From Paralysiella testudinis (GTDB taxonomy: Bacteria; Pseudomonadota; Gammaproteobacteria; Burkholderiales; Neisseriaceae): DNA of 64,000 nucleotides. Positions 26,464-34,968 of the stretch are shown in pieces. Location of the stretch: assembly GCF_016894345.1 (NCBI RefSeq), contig NZ_CP069798.1, positions 186,001 to 250,000 on the forward strand, given 5' to 3'. Under the pieces are notes generated by a model that worked only from the letters and a program-made list of their open reading frames with translations, was not told the DNA's origin and did not search any database. A program made the position numbers and the translations under genes. Each line of letters opens with the position of its first letter. Positions within the stretch are counted from its first letter, which is position 1.

Positions 26464-26894
26464 CAGTAGCCGCTCCAATCCTGCTTGGCCTTGCCGCGCA
26501 CGTGGTAGGCACCGCCTTCCGGCTGTGGTTTTTCGGTGGCCGCTGCTGCCGCGCGAATACCTAAATGAATCTTGCCGTCGCGGATTTGCACCAACAGCTT
26601 TACAGCATTGTCGTAGGCCGCCTGCAAAGGCTTGGGAAACTCGGCCGCGTTGATGCGCCGCTGGTGCAGCCAGTGCCGGGCAATATCGGTGCACAGATGG
26701 CGCAAAATGCTCGGCGCGGTTTCCAGCGGCAGTGCATAGCGCCCCATCAGGTAGCCGTCGGCCAGCTCGCAGGCGTAGGCAATGGCGCGGTCTACAATCT
26801 GCCAGTCCGGCTCGCCGTAGCCCTCGTCATTCGACAATTGCACCAGCTCGGCACGGCTCACCGCCGCGGCCACATCTTCGCGGGTGATGTACAT
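26463..26894 (-). CDS. Head-tail connector-type protein (DUF1320, Mu gp36-like)
   Basis: The 143-residue product starts MYITREDVAAAVSRAELVQLS and contains AIAYACELADGYLMGRYALPL and CTDIARHWLHQRR, the DUF1320/gp36 pattern. It precedes the gp37-like gene with a coupled stop/start. Confidence 0.87.
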   Translation of the reverse strand: MYITREDVAAAVSRAELVQLSNDEGYGEPDWQIVDRAIAYACELADGYLMGRYALPLETAPSILRHLCTDIARHWLHQRRINAAEFPKPLQAAYDNAVKLLVQIRDGKIHLGIRAAAAATEKPQPEGGAYHVRGKAKQDWSGY

Positions 26895-26897
26895 GGC

Positions 26898-27149
26898 CTA
26901 GCCCTTGGCCGCAGACTTGTTGCCCGGCTTGGCCGCCGCCGGGGCGGGTTCCGGATCGGCTTCGGGTTCCGGGGCGGGTACCATCGCAGCGGCATCGGGC
27001 GGCGCGGCTTCGGCGGTAACATGCGCCGCCACCTGGCTGTACTGTTCCGGGGTTAATTCCACCGCTTCGCCCGCTTCCACACGGTATTGCGTGCCCTTCG
27101 GGGTTTCCAGAATCAGCGGGGTTTGGGCGATATATACTTTAAGAGTCAT
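26898..27149 (-). CDS. Small head-module protein, Pro/Ala/Glu-rich C-terminus
   Basis: The 83-residue protein has an N-terminal beta-like part (TLKVYIAQTPLILETPKGTQ) and a low-complexity tail rich in P, A and E. It lies between the cement-like and gp36-like genes where Mu-like phages carry variable small head genes. Function unknown. Confidence 0.7.
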   Translation of the reverse strand: MTLKVYIAQTPLILETPKGTQYRVEAGEAVELTPEQYSQVAAHVTAEAAPPDAAAMVPAPEPEADPEPAPAAAKPGNKSAAKG

Positions 27150-27151
27150 AA

Positions 27152-27493
27152 TCAGCCCCCCATCTTGATGCGGATGATTTCATTGGCGGCCGTGGCCGCG
27201 TCCATCGCGCGGCCAATCACCACCGCAGTGCCGGCCTGTTTCACTGCACAGCCTTGGCCATCCGCGGCCACCGCATCGCCCACCGCCAGCGCACCGCCGC
27301 TTTCCACCAGCAGCGTGCCCAGTGTTTCCACCGCCACGGCATCACCGGCGGCAGCGTCATACACGGCCACGCCTAAGGCGGCTTCGCCAGCAGCCGCCTG
27401 CTTGCCGGTGTAGGCCACAAAGCGGCTTTGAATAATGGCGCCGGTGGCTTTTACGGTTTCGGTAAGCACGGGCTTTTTGGTTTTGTTGCTCAT
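27152..27493 (-). CDS. Capsid cement-like protein (DUF2190 type)
   Basis: The 113-residue product has repeated short beta motifs (VAYTGKQAAAGEAALGVAVY and ALAVGDAVAADGQG), typical of DUF2190 decoration proteins that trimerise on capsids. It directly follows the capsid gene. An inverted uptake-sequence pair lies at 27509-27537 between them. Confidence 0.83.
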   Translation of the reverse strand: MSNKTKKPVLTETVKATGAIIQSRFVAYTGKQAAAGEAALGVAVYDAAAGDAVAVETLGTLLVESGGALAVGDAVAADGQGCAVKQAGTAVVIGRAMDAATAANEIIRIKMGG

Positions 27494-27541
27494 GATTTTG
27501 TCCTTGTATGGGCTGCCTGAAACCTTCAGGCAGCCTTGGAT

Positions 27542-28471
27542 TTACTTGGCCACCGATTCGATCAGGTAGCCGCAATTACCGCCCACTACCGCCACGGCAA
27601 AGTTGTCGGTATAGCGCACGCGCTCCACCTTGCCGTTGAGGTCGCGGCTGTCGGCAAACGGGTTGCCGCGCACGCGGAAGGTATAGCCGAAGCTGGGGTT
27701 GCCTTCATCGGCGGGCTGGTCGGCACTATTGGCACCGCGCACCAGCAAGGCCACATTTTTGCCCCACAGCCGGGCAAAATTTTTGCCGTCGGAAATACGG
27801 GCGGCACCCACAATGATTTCCTCCACTTCAAACAAATCTTTCAGGATTTGCAGATTCAGGCGTTTGCGCTCATTGCTGCCCAGCTGCTCTTGCAGCTTCG
27901 GGTGGTAGCGCAGATGCGTTAATACTTCTGCACCCACCACCATGATGTTGGGCGCAATCCCCACCGCGTCCAATACCTTGTCTTTGGCTTCGTCGATGTC
28001 TTTTAAGGGGTCGCTATTGGCTTGGTCGTTCCACTGTGCAGTGCCGGTAAGCGTTTTGCTGTGGCCGGTGCCGTAGCTGTTTTTGGCCTGCACCAAGCGG
28101 GCGGTGATCGCTTCCTGTTTCAGCATCACCCCTTGTTTTACCCGGCGTACCGCCTTGGCACGCTGGTCGAAAAATGCCTCTTTTTGGGCGCGGTAATCCA
28201 CCCCGGCTTCCAAGTCATGCTCATTGGTGTTAACGGTGAGCCAGGCATTGCTGTCGATGGTGATAACATTGCTGTCGGCACCCACCGCACGCTCGGTGTC
28301 GTATTCCAAAAACGCCGCATGGCTGCCGTGCACCGGCACCTTGACCGCTTCTTTTTCAATCGGCACCACCGGCATAATGGTTTCGGCCACAAATTGATTG
28401 GGTGCGTAGCCTTGGGCAATGGTGGTCAATACCGGGTCGGCCACGCGCAGATTTTTCAGATAATCACTCAT
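27542..28471 (-). CDS. Major capsid protein
   Basis: The 309-residue protein sits between a protease/scaffold gene and a cement gene, the standard capsid place. Segments such as VADPVLTTIAQGYAP, FVAETIMPVVPIEKEAVKVP and APNIMVVGAEVLTHLRYHP are typical of a phage major capsid family distinct from Mu gpT. The frame is intact. Confidence 0.87.
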   Translation of the reverse strand: MSDYLKNLRVADPVLTTIAQGYAPNQFVAETIMPVVPIEKEAVKVPVHGSHAAFLEYDTERAVGADSNVITIDSNAWLTVNTNEHDLEAGVDYRAQKEAFFDQRAKAVRRVKQGVMLKQEAITARLVQAKNSYGTGHSKTLTGTAQWNDQANSDPLKDIDEAKDKVLDAVGIAPNIMVVGAEVLTHLRYHPKLQEQLGSNERKRLNLQILKDLFEVEEIIVGAARISDGKNFARLWGKNVALLVRGANSADQPADEGNPSFGYTFRVRGNPFADSRDLNGKVERVRYTDNFAVAVVGGNCGYLIESVAK

Positions 28472-28489
28472 GTACTGCTCCTTGATGGG

Positions 28490-29630
28490 TTACAAACAGC
28501 GGCGCACCGCAGTTTCATAGGGGATGCCTTCTTTAATCGCCAAGGCGTGGGCGCGCTGGTGCAAATCCAGCACTTCCGGGTCAGCCTCGGCAAAATCTGC
28601 TACAGCGGCGTGCGTGCCGGCAGCGGCCTTGGCGGCGGTGGCGGTTTCGGCAAATTCCATTGCCGGTGGCAGGGCACGCAAAAAACCGCACAAGCCCTCG
28701 GCCAGCGATTGCACCGCATCGCCTTCGCCAAATTCGGCTGCGGTGTGCTGCGGGTATTCGGCAAAGTTCAGCAGCTGCGCCACCAGCGCCTTGTCGGCGG
28801 GTTTGAGCTTGCCGTCAGCGGCTAAGCTTTCAGCAAAATCGGCATTGGCTTTATGGCCGGCGGCCAGCAGGCTTTGTGTTTGTTCGGCTTGCAGGCGTTT
28901 TACTTCGGCTTCCGCCGCATCGGCACGCGCCGTTGCGGCAGCCAGCGCGGCGGCTGTTTCTTGGGACATATCGGTCTCCTTCGGTTCATGGGGTTGGTCT
29001 TCGGATGGGGTGGATGGGGTGGCCGCCGCTTCGGCAAACGCGGCCTGCTCAATCGGCGCATCGTGATAACGCGCCATTTCTTTGATGCTTTCGATTTGCC
29101 AGCCGGGTATCGCCGCATCGGCATCGGCCTGGCCGAATTTGGCCAGCAGCCAATCGCGCAGGCTGCGCAGCACACCGGCGGTGTGTTCGTGGGCGGCTTC
29201 GCTAAATTCCACAATCCCGGTTTCGTTGGCGGCAAATTCAATCGGGCGCAGCCCTTTACCGCCGGTGCGTGCGCACCCAAAAAGCCGACATGGCGCAGGT
29301 AGTAGCTGTCGGGCACCGGGTTATTGGGATGGCCGGGCGGCCAGAATGAGGCAGAAACTTTTTATAGCGCCCGGCAGCCACGGCCTCGGCAAAGTCGGCA
29401 TCCATCTGCGCAAACTCGGCTGAAAGGCTGCCTGAAGCGGCAGACAGCGCCGGCACCCAGCCGTAGGCGGGCGCGTCCATCTTGGGGTGGCCGATGACAA
29501 TCGGCGCTTCATGCTTTGCCGGGTCGTACACGGCAGCGGCACGTGCCACATCGGCATCGCTGATGTGCCACACCTTGCCGTCGGCGCTGGTGCGGGTGCC
29601 GGCTTTAAAGATTTCAAACTGCTTGGACAT
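28490..29630 (-). pseudogene. Head protease/scaffold (Mu gpI-like), frameshifted
   Basis: The N-terminal frame starts MSKQFEIFKAGTRTSADGKVW at 29630 and derails at AAA 29355-29357; one extra T on the coding strand restores KKFSASFWPPGHP. The second frame (PDSYYLRHVGFLGAHAPAVKG) derails at CCC 29252-29254, where one more G restores LRPIEF and joins the long final frame. The C-terminal half has a helical Ala/Glu scaffold region (AAALAAATARADAAEAEVKRLQ). An internal start (MSQETAAALAAAT, 28970) could still give a free scaffold. Both breaks are single-base losses. Confidence 0.85.
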
Positions 29631-29634
29631 AAAA

Positions 29635-29702
29635 AAACTCCCTCAATCGTTATGGGGAGTTTGGGCGTAAATCTGTTTGCGGTCTTTTAAAACGTTTTAA
29701 AA
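29635..29702 (-). promoter_or_regulatory. Operon-boundary module C (palindrome 1 and hairpin over the start)
   Basis: Palindrome TTTTAAAACGTTTTAAAA lies at 29685-29702. A hairpin (29635-29662, stem AAACTCC/GGAGTTT) with seven Ts follows. The ATG of the protease gene comes directly after the T-run, and its ribosome site (GAGGGAG) is in the 3' stem. The structure could therefore end transcription or hide the start. The 231-base gap to Mor also has a hairpin at about 29763-29790 and a short piece of the repeat family (29703-29745). Confidence 0.65.
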
Positions 29703-29861
29703 ATTGCAGCCTGGATGGCGCTGTAATTTCTGCGAAGCTAAATTGCATTGAGGCTTAAAAAATAAAACCGCCAAAGCGGCGTTTTAAGCGCATTTGGCGG
29801 CATGGGTAAGCATTGGTATGTTTTGAATCTACAGCATCGGTCAGGCGCATTTGAGACCGGG

Positions 29862-30218
29862 CTATTTGGCATTCTCCGGCTCATCAAACAAGTCGGATTG
29901 CTTTTCAGCAAAAATCTGCGCCCGCACTTCTTTGATAATGGTGTAAATGCGGGTGCGGGTGAGGCCGTATTTTAATGCCAAATCATCATGATTATTACCG
30001 CTCCATTCTTCGTAGATTTTACGGTTGCGGGTGCGGGCGCGCGTGGAGATGTCTTTGGGTACATAAAAATTCCACCCGCCAAGCTCATCAATCACCAAAT
30101 CCACCACCTCATCGGCAGCTGCTTCCGCCTTGTTGCGCGGCATGCCTTGTGAGAGCAATTGGCGCAATACCGCATCGGTGAGCACTGCCACAAAATCTTT
30201 AACCGTGTACGCTGCCAT
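29862..30218 (-). CDS. Mor-family middle transcription activator
   Basis: The 118-residue product has the Mor/C pattern: GGWNFYVPKD, NRKIYEEWSGNNHDDLALKYG and the helix-turn-helix LTRTRIYTIIKEVR. Mor activates middle transcription in Mu. It ends the early operon and stands directly before the protease/capsid operon, so it is the best candidate to act on the boundary palindromes. Confidence 0.9.
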   Translation of the reverse strand: MAAYTVKDFVAVLTDAVLRQLLSQGMPRNKAEAAADEVVDLVIDELGGWNFYVPKDISTRARTRNRKIYEEWSGNNHDDLALKYGLTRTRIYTIIKEVRAQIFAEKQSDLFDEPENAK

Positions 30219-30690
30219 CGTGTACCGCTCCTTTCCTGCGTTTTTTCTCCATCCGTTGCCGCCATTGTTTCAGCATCTCAATCACCCGGCTGGAATCCGC
30301 TGTACCAAGCCAGCCGTAATGTGCTACCCCGGTCATCTTTTTAACGTAGTTGTTTAATGCCCGCTCGCTGCTGTCGAACACCACGCCCTTGGTGTGCAGC
30401 TCAATCCACAGCCCGCGTATCATTTGGCTCTGCCCATCGCTGTGGTAGATGGGCAGGTCGGGGCGGGTGGCGGGCTGGCGCTTGGGTGCCGTCATCACAA
30501 AGCCTTGCGCCTGCATCGCCTTTAGCGCCGCCTCCAGCTGCGGCAGGCTCATGTCTTTGCTGCTGGTTTTGCCGCGGCTGGCATTGGCCAACAGGGTGCG
30601 GTAGGCGCTGTCGTCCAGCATCAGCTGGCCTTTGGCCACATGCAGCAGGCGCACTAGCTTAGCTTTCTTTTGTGCGGCGGTGAGTTTCAT
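30199..30690 (-). CDS. GemA-like regulatory protein (DUF1018, Mu gp16)
   Basis: The 163-residue protein has MKLTAAQKKAKLVRLLHVAK and DSAYRTLLANASRGKTSSKDM at the N-terminus and NNYVKKMTGVAHYGWLGTADS near the C-terminus, matching Mu GemA. It overlaps Mor by 20 bases as GemA-Mor do in Mu. GemA modulates host gene expression and supercoiling. Confidence 0.9.
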   Translation of the reverse strand: MKLTAAQKKAKLVRLLHVAKGQLMLDDSAYRTLLANASRGKTSSKDMSLPQLEAALKAMQAQGFVMTAPKRQPATRPDLPIYHSDGQSQMIRGLWIELHTKGVVFDSSERALNNYVKKMTGVAHYGWLGTADSSRVIEMLKQWRQRMEKKRRKGAVHDGSVHG

Positions 30691-30756
30691 CGGCTTCCCT
30701 TAATCGTAATGTTCCACACATGCCGCCGCGCATGGCACAGCGGCATGGATTGAGCA

Positions 30757-31028
30757 TCACTGCACGGCGTCTTTCAGTGCTTTGCCGGCGCGGAATTTAG
30801 GCGACTTTCCCGCAGCAATGGTGAGCGGCTCGCCGGTTTTGGGATTGCGGCCTTGGCGCTCGGCACGTTCGCCCACATAAAAGTGCCGAAGCCCACCAGC
30901 TGCACTTCGCCACCTGCGGCCAGGCTGCCTGAAACGGCACGCTCAAACGCCGCCAGCGCCTTGCCTGCCGCCGCTTTGCTGATACCCCCCTCGGCGGCGA
31001 TGGCATCGATTAAATCGGATTTGGTCAT
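30757..31028 (-). pseudogene. HU-family DNA-binding protein, one-base frameshift
   Basis: The frame [21 protein letters not shown]...LVGFGTF is HU-like, then derails at AAAA 30879-30882. One more T on the coding strand gives [20 protein letters not shown] and runs to TGA at 30757-30759, with the usual HU C-terminus [15 protein letters not shown]. The restored length is about 90 residues. Phage HU copies can assist transposition. Confidence 0.88.
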
Positions 31029-31073
31029 TTTGATTTCCTTAAGTTGGTTTGGGCGGAGCCGCCGCCCGGCGGG

Positions 31074-31361
31074 TTAGTGTGAAACAAGCGGCACCACAGC
31101 TTCGCCGGTAATGGCGTAAAACTCCTGCTGCACTACGGCCAGCGCCATTAAGACAAGGTTTTGTGCTACTGTGCCGCCGTCTTCATGAGGCTGCGGTAGC
31201 GGCGCGTCTGAATTGAGTTTAATCAGCACACCGCAAACAGTGCCGTTTGAAAACGGTATTTCAATTTTCACGGCGGCATCGCCGTCATCATTTTCTTCTT
31301 TGCGCGCCAATACCTGACGGCCTGCCGATTCAAATAATTTTGCCCAGGTTTCCATATTCAA
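31074..31361 (-). CDS. Hypothetical early phage protein
   Basis: The 95-residue acidic protein overlaps the DUF3164-like gene by four bases and so belongs to the early operon. No motif is recognised. Confidence 0.65.
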   Translation of the reverse strand: MNMETWAKLFESAGRQVLARKEENDDGDAAVKIEIPFSNGTVCGVLIKLNSDAPLPQPHEDGGTVAQNLVLMALAVVQQEFYAITGEAVVPLVSH

Positions 31362-31972
31362 GCCTTCCCCGTATCGGCATCCACCCGCACATATTCGCCG
31401 CTGCCCTCATCGCGGCGGTACAGGCGGATGTATTCACGCGACACATGCACGGTGAGGCTGTCGGTGAGTGCCCGCATGGCGCGTTGCCATTTTTCGTCTT
31501 GGATATTGTAGCTGCGCAAGGCCAGCACTTTGCTGGTGCTGATATTGCCCTCTTTGTTGACATCAAATGCCTGCTGCACAATCACTTTCAGATTGGCATT
31601 GGCACCGATGCTGTATTCTTCCAAGCACTGGTCAATCAGGGCTTTGGCAGCGTGCAGGCGCTCGTCAAACGTCAGCACGTCCTGCATGGCCACCAGCACC
31701 CGGCGTTTGCCGTCCAAGCTGGTTAAGGTGACATTGCCTTTTTTGCTGGGCTTCACATCAAATTCCGCCGCGCTCACGTCCACAAAGGTGCGCACGGTTT
31801 CAATGCCTTTTTGTTTTGATTCGGCATAGGCCTGCGCCTTGGGTTCGATGGCATCGAAAAGCTCGTTCACCAAATCGTCGCGCATCAGGTCAATCGGCCG
31901 GATGGCGCTTACCGGCACCAGCGCACCACGGGCGTCTTCACGGTATTGGCTTAAATCAATCTGTTGGTTCAT
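31358..31972 (-). CDS. DUF3164-type early phage protein
   Basis: ATG 31972 gives 204 residues. The pattern KQKGIETVRTFVDVSAAEFD and DERLHAAKALIDQCLEE resembles DUF3164 proteins found in Mu-like phages next to B. Function unknown; proposed to act in early replication. Confidence 0.8.
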   Translation of the reverse strand: MNQQIDLSQYREDARGALVPVSAIRPIDLMRDDLVNELFDAIEPKAQAYAESKQKGIETVRTFVDVSAAEFDVKPSKKGNVTLTSLDGKRRVLVAMQDVLTFDERLHAAKALIDQCLEEYSIGANANLKVIVQQAFDVNKEGNISTSKVLALRSYNIQDEKWQRAMRALTDSLTVHVSREYIRLYRRDEGSGEYVRVDADTGKA

Positions 31973-32450
31973 CGTGTTGTCCTTTTTTGTGTTGCCTTGC
32001 GGCATAAATCCGTTTGCATTCGTCTGCGGTGCGGCTGCGGTGACCGTGTATCCAATCGGTTTGCACCATTGGCGCATCGTGCAGGGCTTGGTTAATAATC
32101 TGCTGTATCCGCGCCAGTGCCGCTTTGCCGCTGGCCGTGGGCGGGTGTTTGTGTTTCAGCTTGCGCTGCTCCGGCAGCGGCGGCAGATGGTGGATCAGGT
32201 CGCGCGGGTTTGGCCATTCACTGCTGCTTAAGGCTATCTGTGTAAAGGCTGCCTGAATCCTTGCGCGGTCACGCTCTGCATCCCACACCGCATTGCGCTG
32301 CCTTAATAAGCCCACCCACACTTCGGCTACAGCGGCCAAGTCGGCGGCGGCGGGGCGGCCTTTTAAATTCAGGGCGGCCAGCCGGATAAAGCCCTGCGCG
32401 ATTTCTTCTTTCAAGAAGTCAATTTCCGCCCCCTTTCTGCGCCCACGCAA
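31956..32450 (-). CDS. Hypothetical early protein, replication-accessory-like
   Basis: The 164-residue basic product contains EWPNPRDLIHHLPPLPEQRKLK, seen in small proteins of phage replication regions. It overlaps both neighbours. Start choice is uncertain. Confidence 0.65.
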   Translation of the reverse strand: MRGRRKGAEIDFLKEEIAQGFIRLAALNLKGRPAAADLAAVAEVWVGLLRQRNAVWDAERDRARIQAAFTQIALSSSEWPNPRDLIHHLPPLPEQRKLKHKHPPTASGKAALARIQQIINQALHDAPMVQTDWIHGHRSRTADECKRIYAARQHKKGQHDEPTD

Positions 32451-32925
32451 TCAGCCCGCCCACGCCATCGCGCAGCTTGGTGCTTACTGCTCCTTCCCCC
32501 GTGGGGGAGGGCTGGGGAGAGGGCAAAACTGTTGCTGCTGTGGTTTTTTGCGGCGTCCAAAAAGTCAGGTTTTCCAGCAAAAAGCCGTGGCCGGTGAGCG
32601 GGGTTTGCAGCTTGCCCAAATCCCGTGCCTCGATGCAGCGGTTAAACGCCCAAATCCATGCTTCGCGCGGCGCAGGGTAGCTTTGGTGCTTGCGGGTAAT
32701 CTGCGCTGCCTGAATCATCGGCACCAGCTCGGCCAACAGCTTGGCCGCCCGCGCCCAGCTCAAGTCTTTTTGCGCCGGGCGGAACAGGCCAAGGTAGCGC
32801 AGCGCTGCTTTGGCGGTGTCGTCCGAGATGCCGGTAAGCGCCACAATCAGGCTGCGGGCATCGTCGTGGGCAATCAGCACTTCAATGCTGGCGGCAGCGC
32901 CGCAGGCGGGGCATTTAATTTTCAT
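32419..32925 (-). CDS. Zinc-finger early phage protein with REP-derived insert
   Basis: ATG 32925 gives 168 residues beginning MKIKCPACGAAASIEVL, a CxxC half-site. The middle (DDTAKAALRYLGLFRPAQ) resembles a conserved phage family of unknown role. Residues from PSPQPSPTGEG on are encoded by a REP-like palindrome (32495-32525), so the native C-terminus has probably been replaced. It is expressed with the early operon. Confidence 0.7.
   Translation of the reverse strand: MKIKCPACGAAASIEVLIAHDDARSLIVALTGISDDTAKAALRYLGLFRPAQKDLSWARAAKLLAELVPMIQAAQITRKHQSYPAPREAWIWAFNRCIEARDLGKLQTPLTGHGFLLENLTFWTPQKTTAATVLPSPQPSPTGEGAVSTKLRDGVGGLIAWAQKGGGN
32495..32525. repeat. REP-like palindrome inside a coding sequence
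   Basis: CTTCCCCCGTGGGGGAGGGC-type sequence forms a hairpin and reads as PSPQPSPTGEG on the minus strand, the familiar translation of REP elements. It is the third related copy in the prophage. Confidence 0.65.
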
Positions 32926-33100
32926 CTTCCGCCACCCAGCCCCATTGTATGGTTTCTCTAAACACGCCCACCGCCCACTCTTCCCGCTCGTCATCTGTCA
33001 TGTTGTCCCAATCCTCCGGCACTTCTTCTTCAAACAGCCACGCAGAATCACAGTCTGCGCACAGCCCCACGCACGAGATATTGAATTTCACCGTTTTCAT
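32915..33100 (-). CDS. Small acidic early protein
   Basis: A 61-residue acidic protein (MKTVKFNISCVGLCADCDSAWLF...) with a CxxxxCxxC pattern, overlapping both neighbours in the early operon. Family not recognised. Confidence 0.6.
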   Translation of the reverse strand: MKTVKFNISCVGLCADCDSAWLFEEEVPEDWDNMTDDEREEWAVGVFRETIQWGWVAEDEN

Positions 33101-33399
33101 TTGATTGCCTCTTCCCCGGCCACCGGCTCCAACACCCAGCCTTTGGCCAAATCGTTATCACTCATGCCGCCATACACCGCCTGCCATGCCGCATCGGCGG
33201 CGCGGTCGTCTGCCGCGTTATCGGCAGCTGTCGCCGTCGCCGCCGCCTGCGGCGGGGTATCCAGCAGCGGCACCATGCCCAAGCCCAAGGCCATTAGTGC
33301 GGCCAACACCAAACGCAGGCACAGCGCACGCAGCCAGATGGTGCCTAAACTGTCGGATTCTTCGGCTACCGGGTAGCCCCATTGGTTGCGGTATTCCAT
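33097..33399 (-). CDS. Small membrane protein in the early operon
   Basis: ATG 33399 gives 100 residues with one transmembrane helix (LWL..LVLAALMALGLGMV region, about 25-45) and an Ala/Asp-rich outer part. It lies just after the B-like gene. Function unknown. Confidence 0.6.
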   Translation of the reverse strand: MEYRNQWGYPVAEESDSLGTIWLRALCLRLVLAALMALGLGMVPLLDTPPQAAATATAADNAADDRAADAAWQAVYGGMSDNDLAKGWVLEPVAGEEAIK

Positions 33400-33400
33400 C

Positions 33401-34555
33401 TCACGCCCCCGCCACCGCATCGGCATACACCACCGCATCGCCCTGCATATACGCCTGATTCATGGCGGCGGCCACCAGATTGTTGACTGCCAGCGGATAC
33501 AGCAGGCTTTGGCCGGCCATCTCGCGGCTGGCGCGGCTGTGGATGGTCAGGCGGGCGGCCACTTGGTCGATGGCGGCATCGTCCATAATCTTGTCTACAT
33601 CGCCACCGGCACGCTCAAACTTGTGTTTCAGGTAGCCTTTGAGCTTGCCGTCGGAAAGGGGCAGCAGGGTCACAATCTCACAGCGCTGCACCACTTCGCG
33701 CACTTGCGGGTTGTTTTCAGCCAATTTGTGCGCCAACTCCGGCTGCCCGATCAGCACAATCCCCAACAAGCGGGCAAAGCCGTGTTTCAATTCGGCAAAC
33801 CGTTTTAAGTGTTTCAGCGTCACCCAAGGCAGGCAGTGGGCTTCTTCAATAATCAGCAGATGGCGGTTGCCCGCTTTATGCGATTCAATCAGCGCCTGAT
33901 GAATCTGGCGGAAGCGTGCTTCGGGGCTGCGCTTCGGGCTGCTGCCGGGCGATACCGCTTCCAAAATGGCTTCGGCAATATGGGCGGCCTTTAAGGTTTT
34001 GCCCTTGATGTCGTTCTCTTCCATCGCCAATACATACGGCTGCGCCAGCAATACCGGGCGGTTTTCACGCAACAGGCGCTCTTCCAAATCCTCGCGCAGG
34101 GTGGTTTTGCCGCTGCCGCTTTCGCCTACCGCGGCCACAAAGCCGCCGTGGGCAGCAGCCTGATACATGGCTTCCCGCACATAGCGGATATCCGGCGTTA
34201 AAAACACATCTTCCGCACTGCCGATTTCATCGTTAAACGGATCACGCGCCAGCCCGAATGCTTGCCGTGCGGCTTGTGTTAAAGTGGCTTTTCGCAGTAA
34301 CATATTCTCGTCCTCGCTTTCCAAGTTAAGGGCAGGTGCGGCTTCCGGCTCGTTTTCCAGACATTCGGGAATGTCCGCACCATTTTGTTTAAAAAAGACT
34401 TTCAAGTTTTCATGCAGCGCTGCTGCGTTTTTTTTCGGCCAGCGGGAATGTTTCACCACCCCCACCAGCGTGGGCTTGCTGCAACCGATTTCGGCAGCGG
34501 CCACGGCATAGGATTTGCCGATTTGTTTAAATGTCTGCTCCATCATGCTCACCAT
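33401..34555 (-). CDS. MuB-like AAA+ target-DNA activator
   Basis: The 384-residue protein has an N-terminal HTH (about 5-45, IGKSYAVAAAEIGCSKPTLV) and an ATPase core with Walker A GESGSGKTT near 145 and Walker B LLIIEEAH near 240, of ExeA/TniB/MuB type. MuB binds target DNA and stimulates the transposase. The gene follows the DUF2528-like gene with overlapping start and stop, in the MuA-MuB order. ATG 34546 is an alternative start. Confidence 0.92.
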   Translation of the reverse strand: MVSMMEQTFKQIGKSYAVAAAEIGCSKPTLVGVVKHSRWPKKNAAALHENLKVFFKQNGADIPECLENEPEAAPALNLESEDENMLLRKATLTQAARQAFGLARDPFNDEIGSAEDVFLTPDIRYVREAMYQAAAHGGFVAAVGESGSGKTTLREDLEERLLRENRPVLLAQPYVLAMEENDIKGKTLKAAHIAEAILEAVSPGSSPKRSPEARFRQIHQALIESHKAGNRHLLIIEEAHCLPWVTLKHLKRFAELKHGFARLLGIVLIGQPELAHKLAENNPQVREVVQRCEIVTLLPLSDGKLKGYLKHKFERAGGDVDKIMDDAAIDQVAARLTIHSRASREMAGQSLLYPLAVNNLVAAAMNQAYMQGDAVVYADAVAGA

Positions 34556-34965
34556 TTGGGCGGTAGAACTTCAAAAGCACCGTTATAGGCTTTTTGCTCC
34601 GCTATCCTGAAGGAATCCATACCGACTTCGGGGAAAAATGATGTTTTCACCAAAATGCCGTGAGTGCCGTCCAAAGGGTAGTAGCGTACGCGTCCGGCAA
34701 ATTCTCTGGCTACGCCATAGTCGTTGTACCCCTCTCCGATTTTCAAATAGAAAACATCCGATGCAATCAGGCGGAGCAGGAAATCCAAATGCTCTTCAAG
34801 CGGAGCCGATTCCTTTGGATGTCCCGACCAAAACACAGACATTTCTTTGATTTTTTCCTTTACCTGCGGGAAATCAAAATCAATGGCAACTTGCACTTCA
34901 TAATCATCCATCAGGCTATCTTCCCGAATAATGAACAGCTGCTTGCCTGTCATATTTAATGTCAT
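34549..34965 (-). CDS. DUF2528-type protein between transposase and B
   Basis: The 138-residue acidic product (VQVAIDFDFPQVKEKIKEMS, then FWSGHPKE) looks like DUF2528. It is inserted between A and B, adjacent genes in Mu, and overlaps B by seven bases. AT content is higher than the neighbours, so it may be a late acquisition. Function unknown. Confidence 0.7.
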   Translation of the reverse strand: MTLNMTGKQLFIIREDSLMDDYEVQVAIDFDFPQVKEKIKEMSVFWSGHPKESAPLEEHLDFLLRLIASDVFYLKIGEGYNDYGVAREFAGRVRYYPLDGTHGILVKTSFFPEVGMDSFRIAEQKAYNGAFEVLPPKW

Positions 34966-34968
34966 TTT

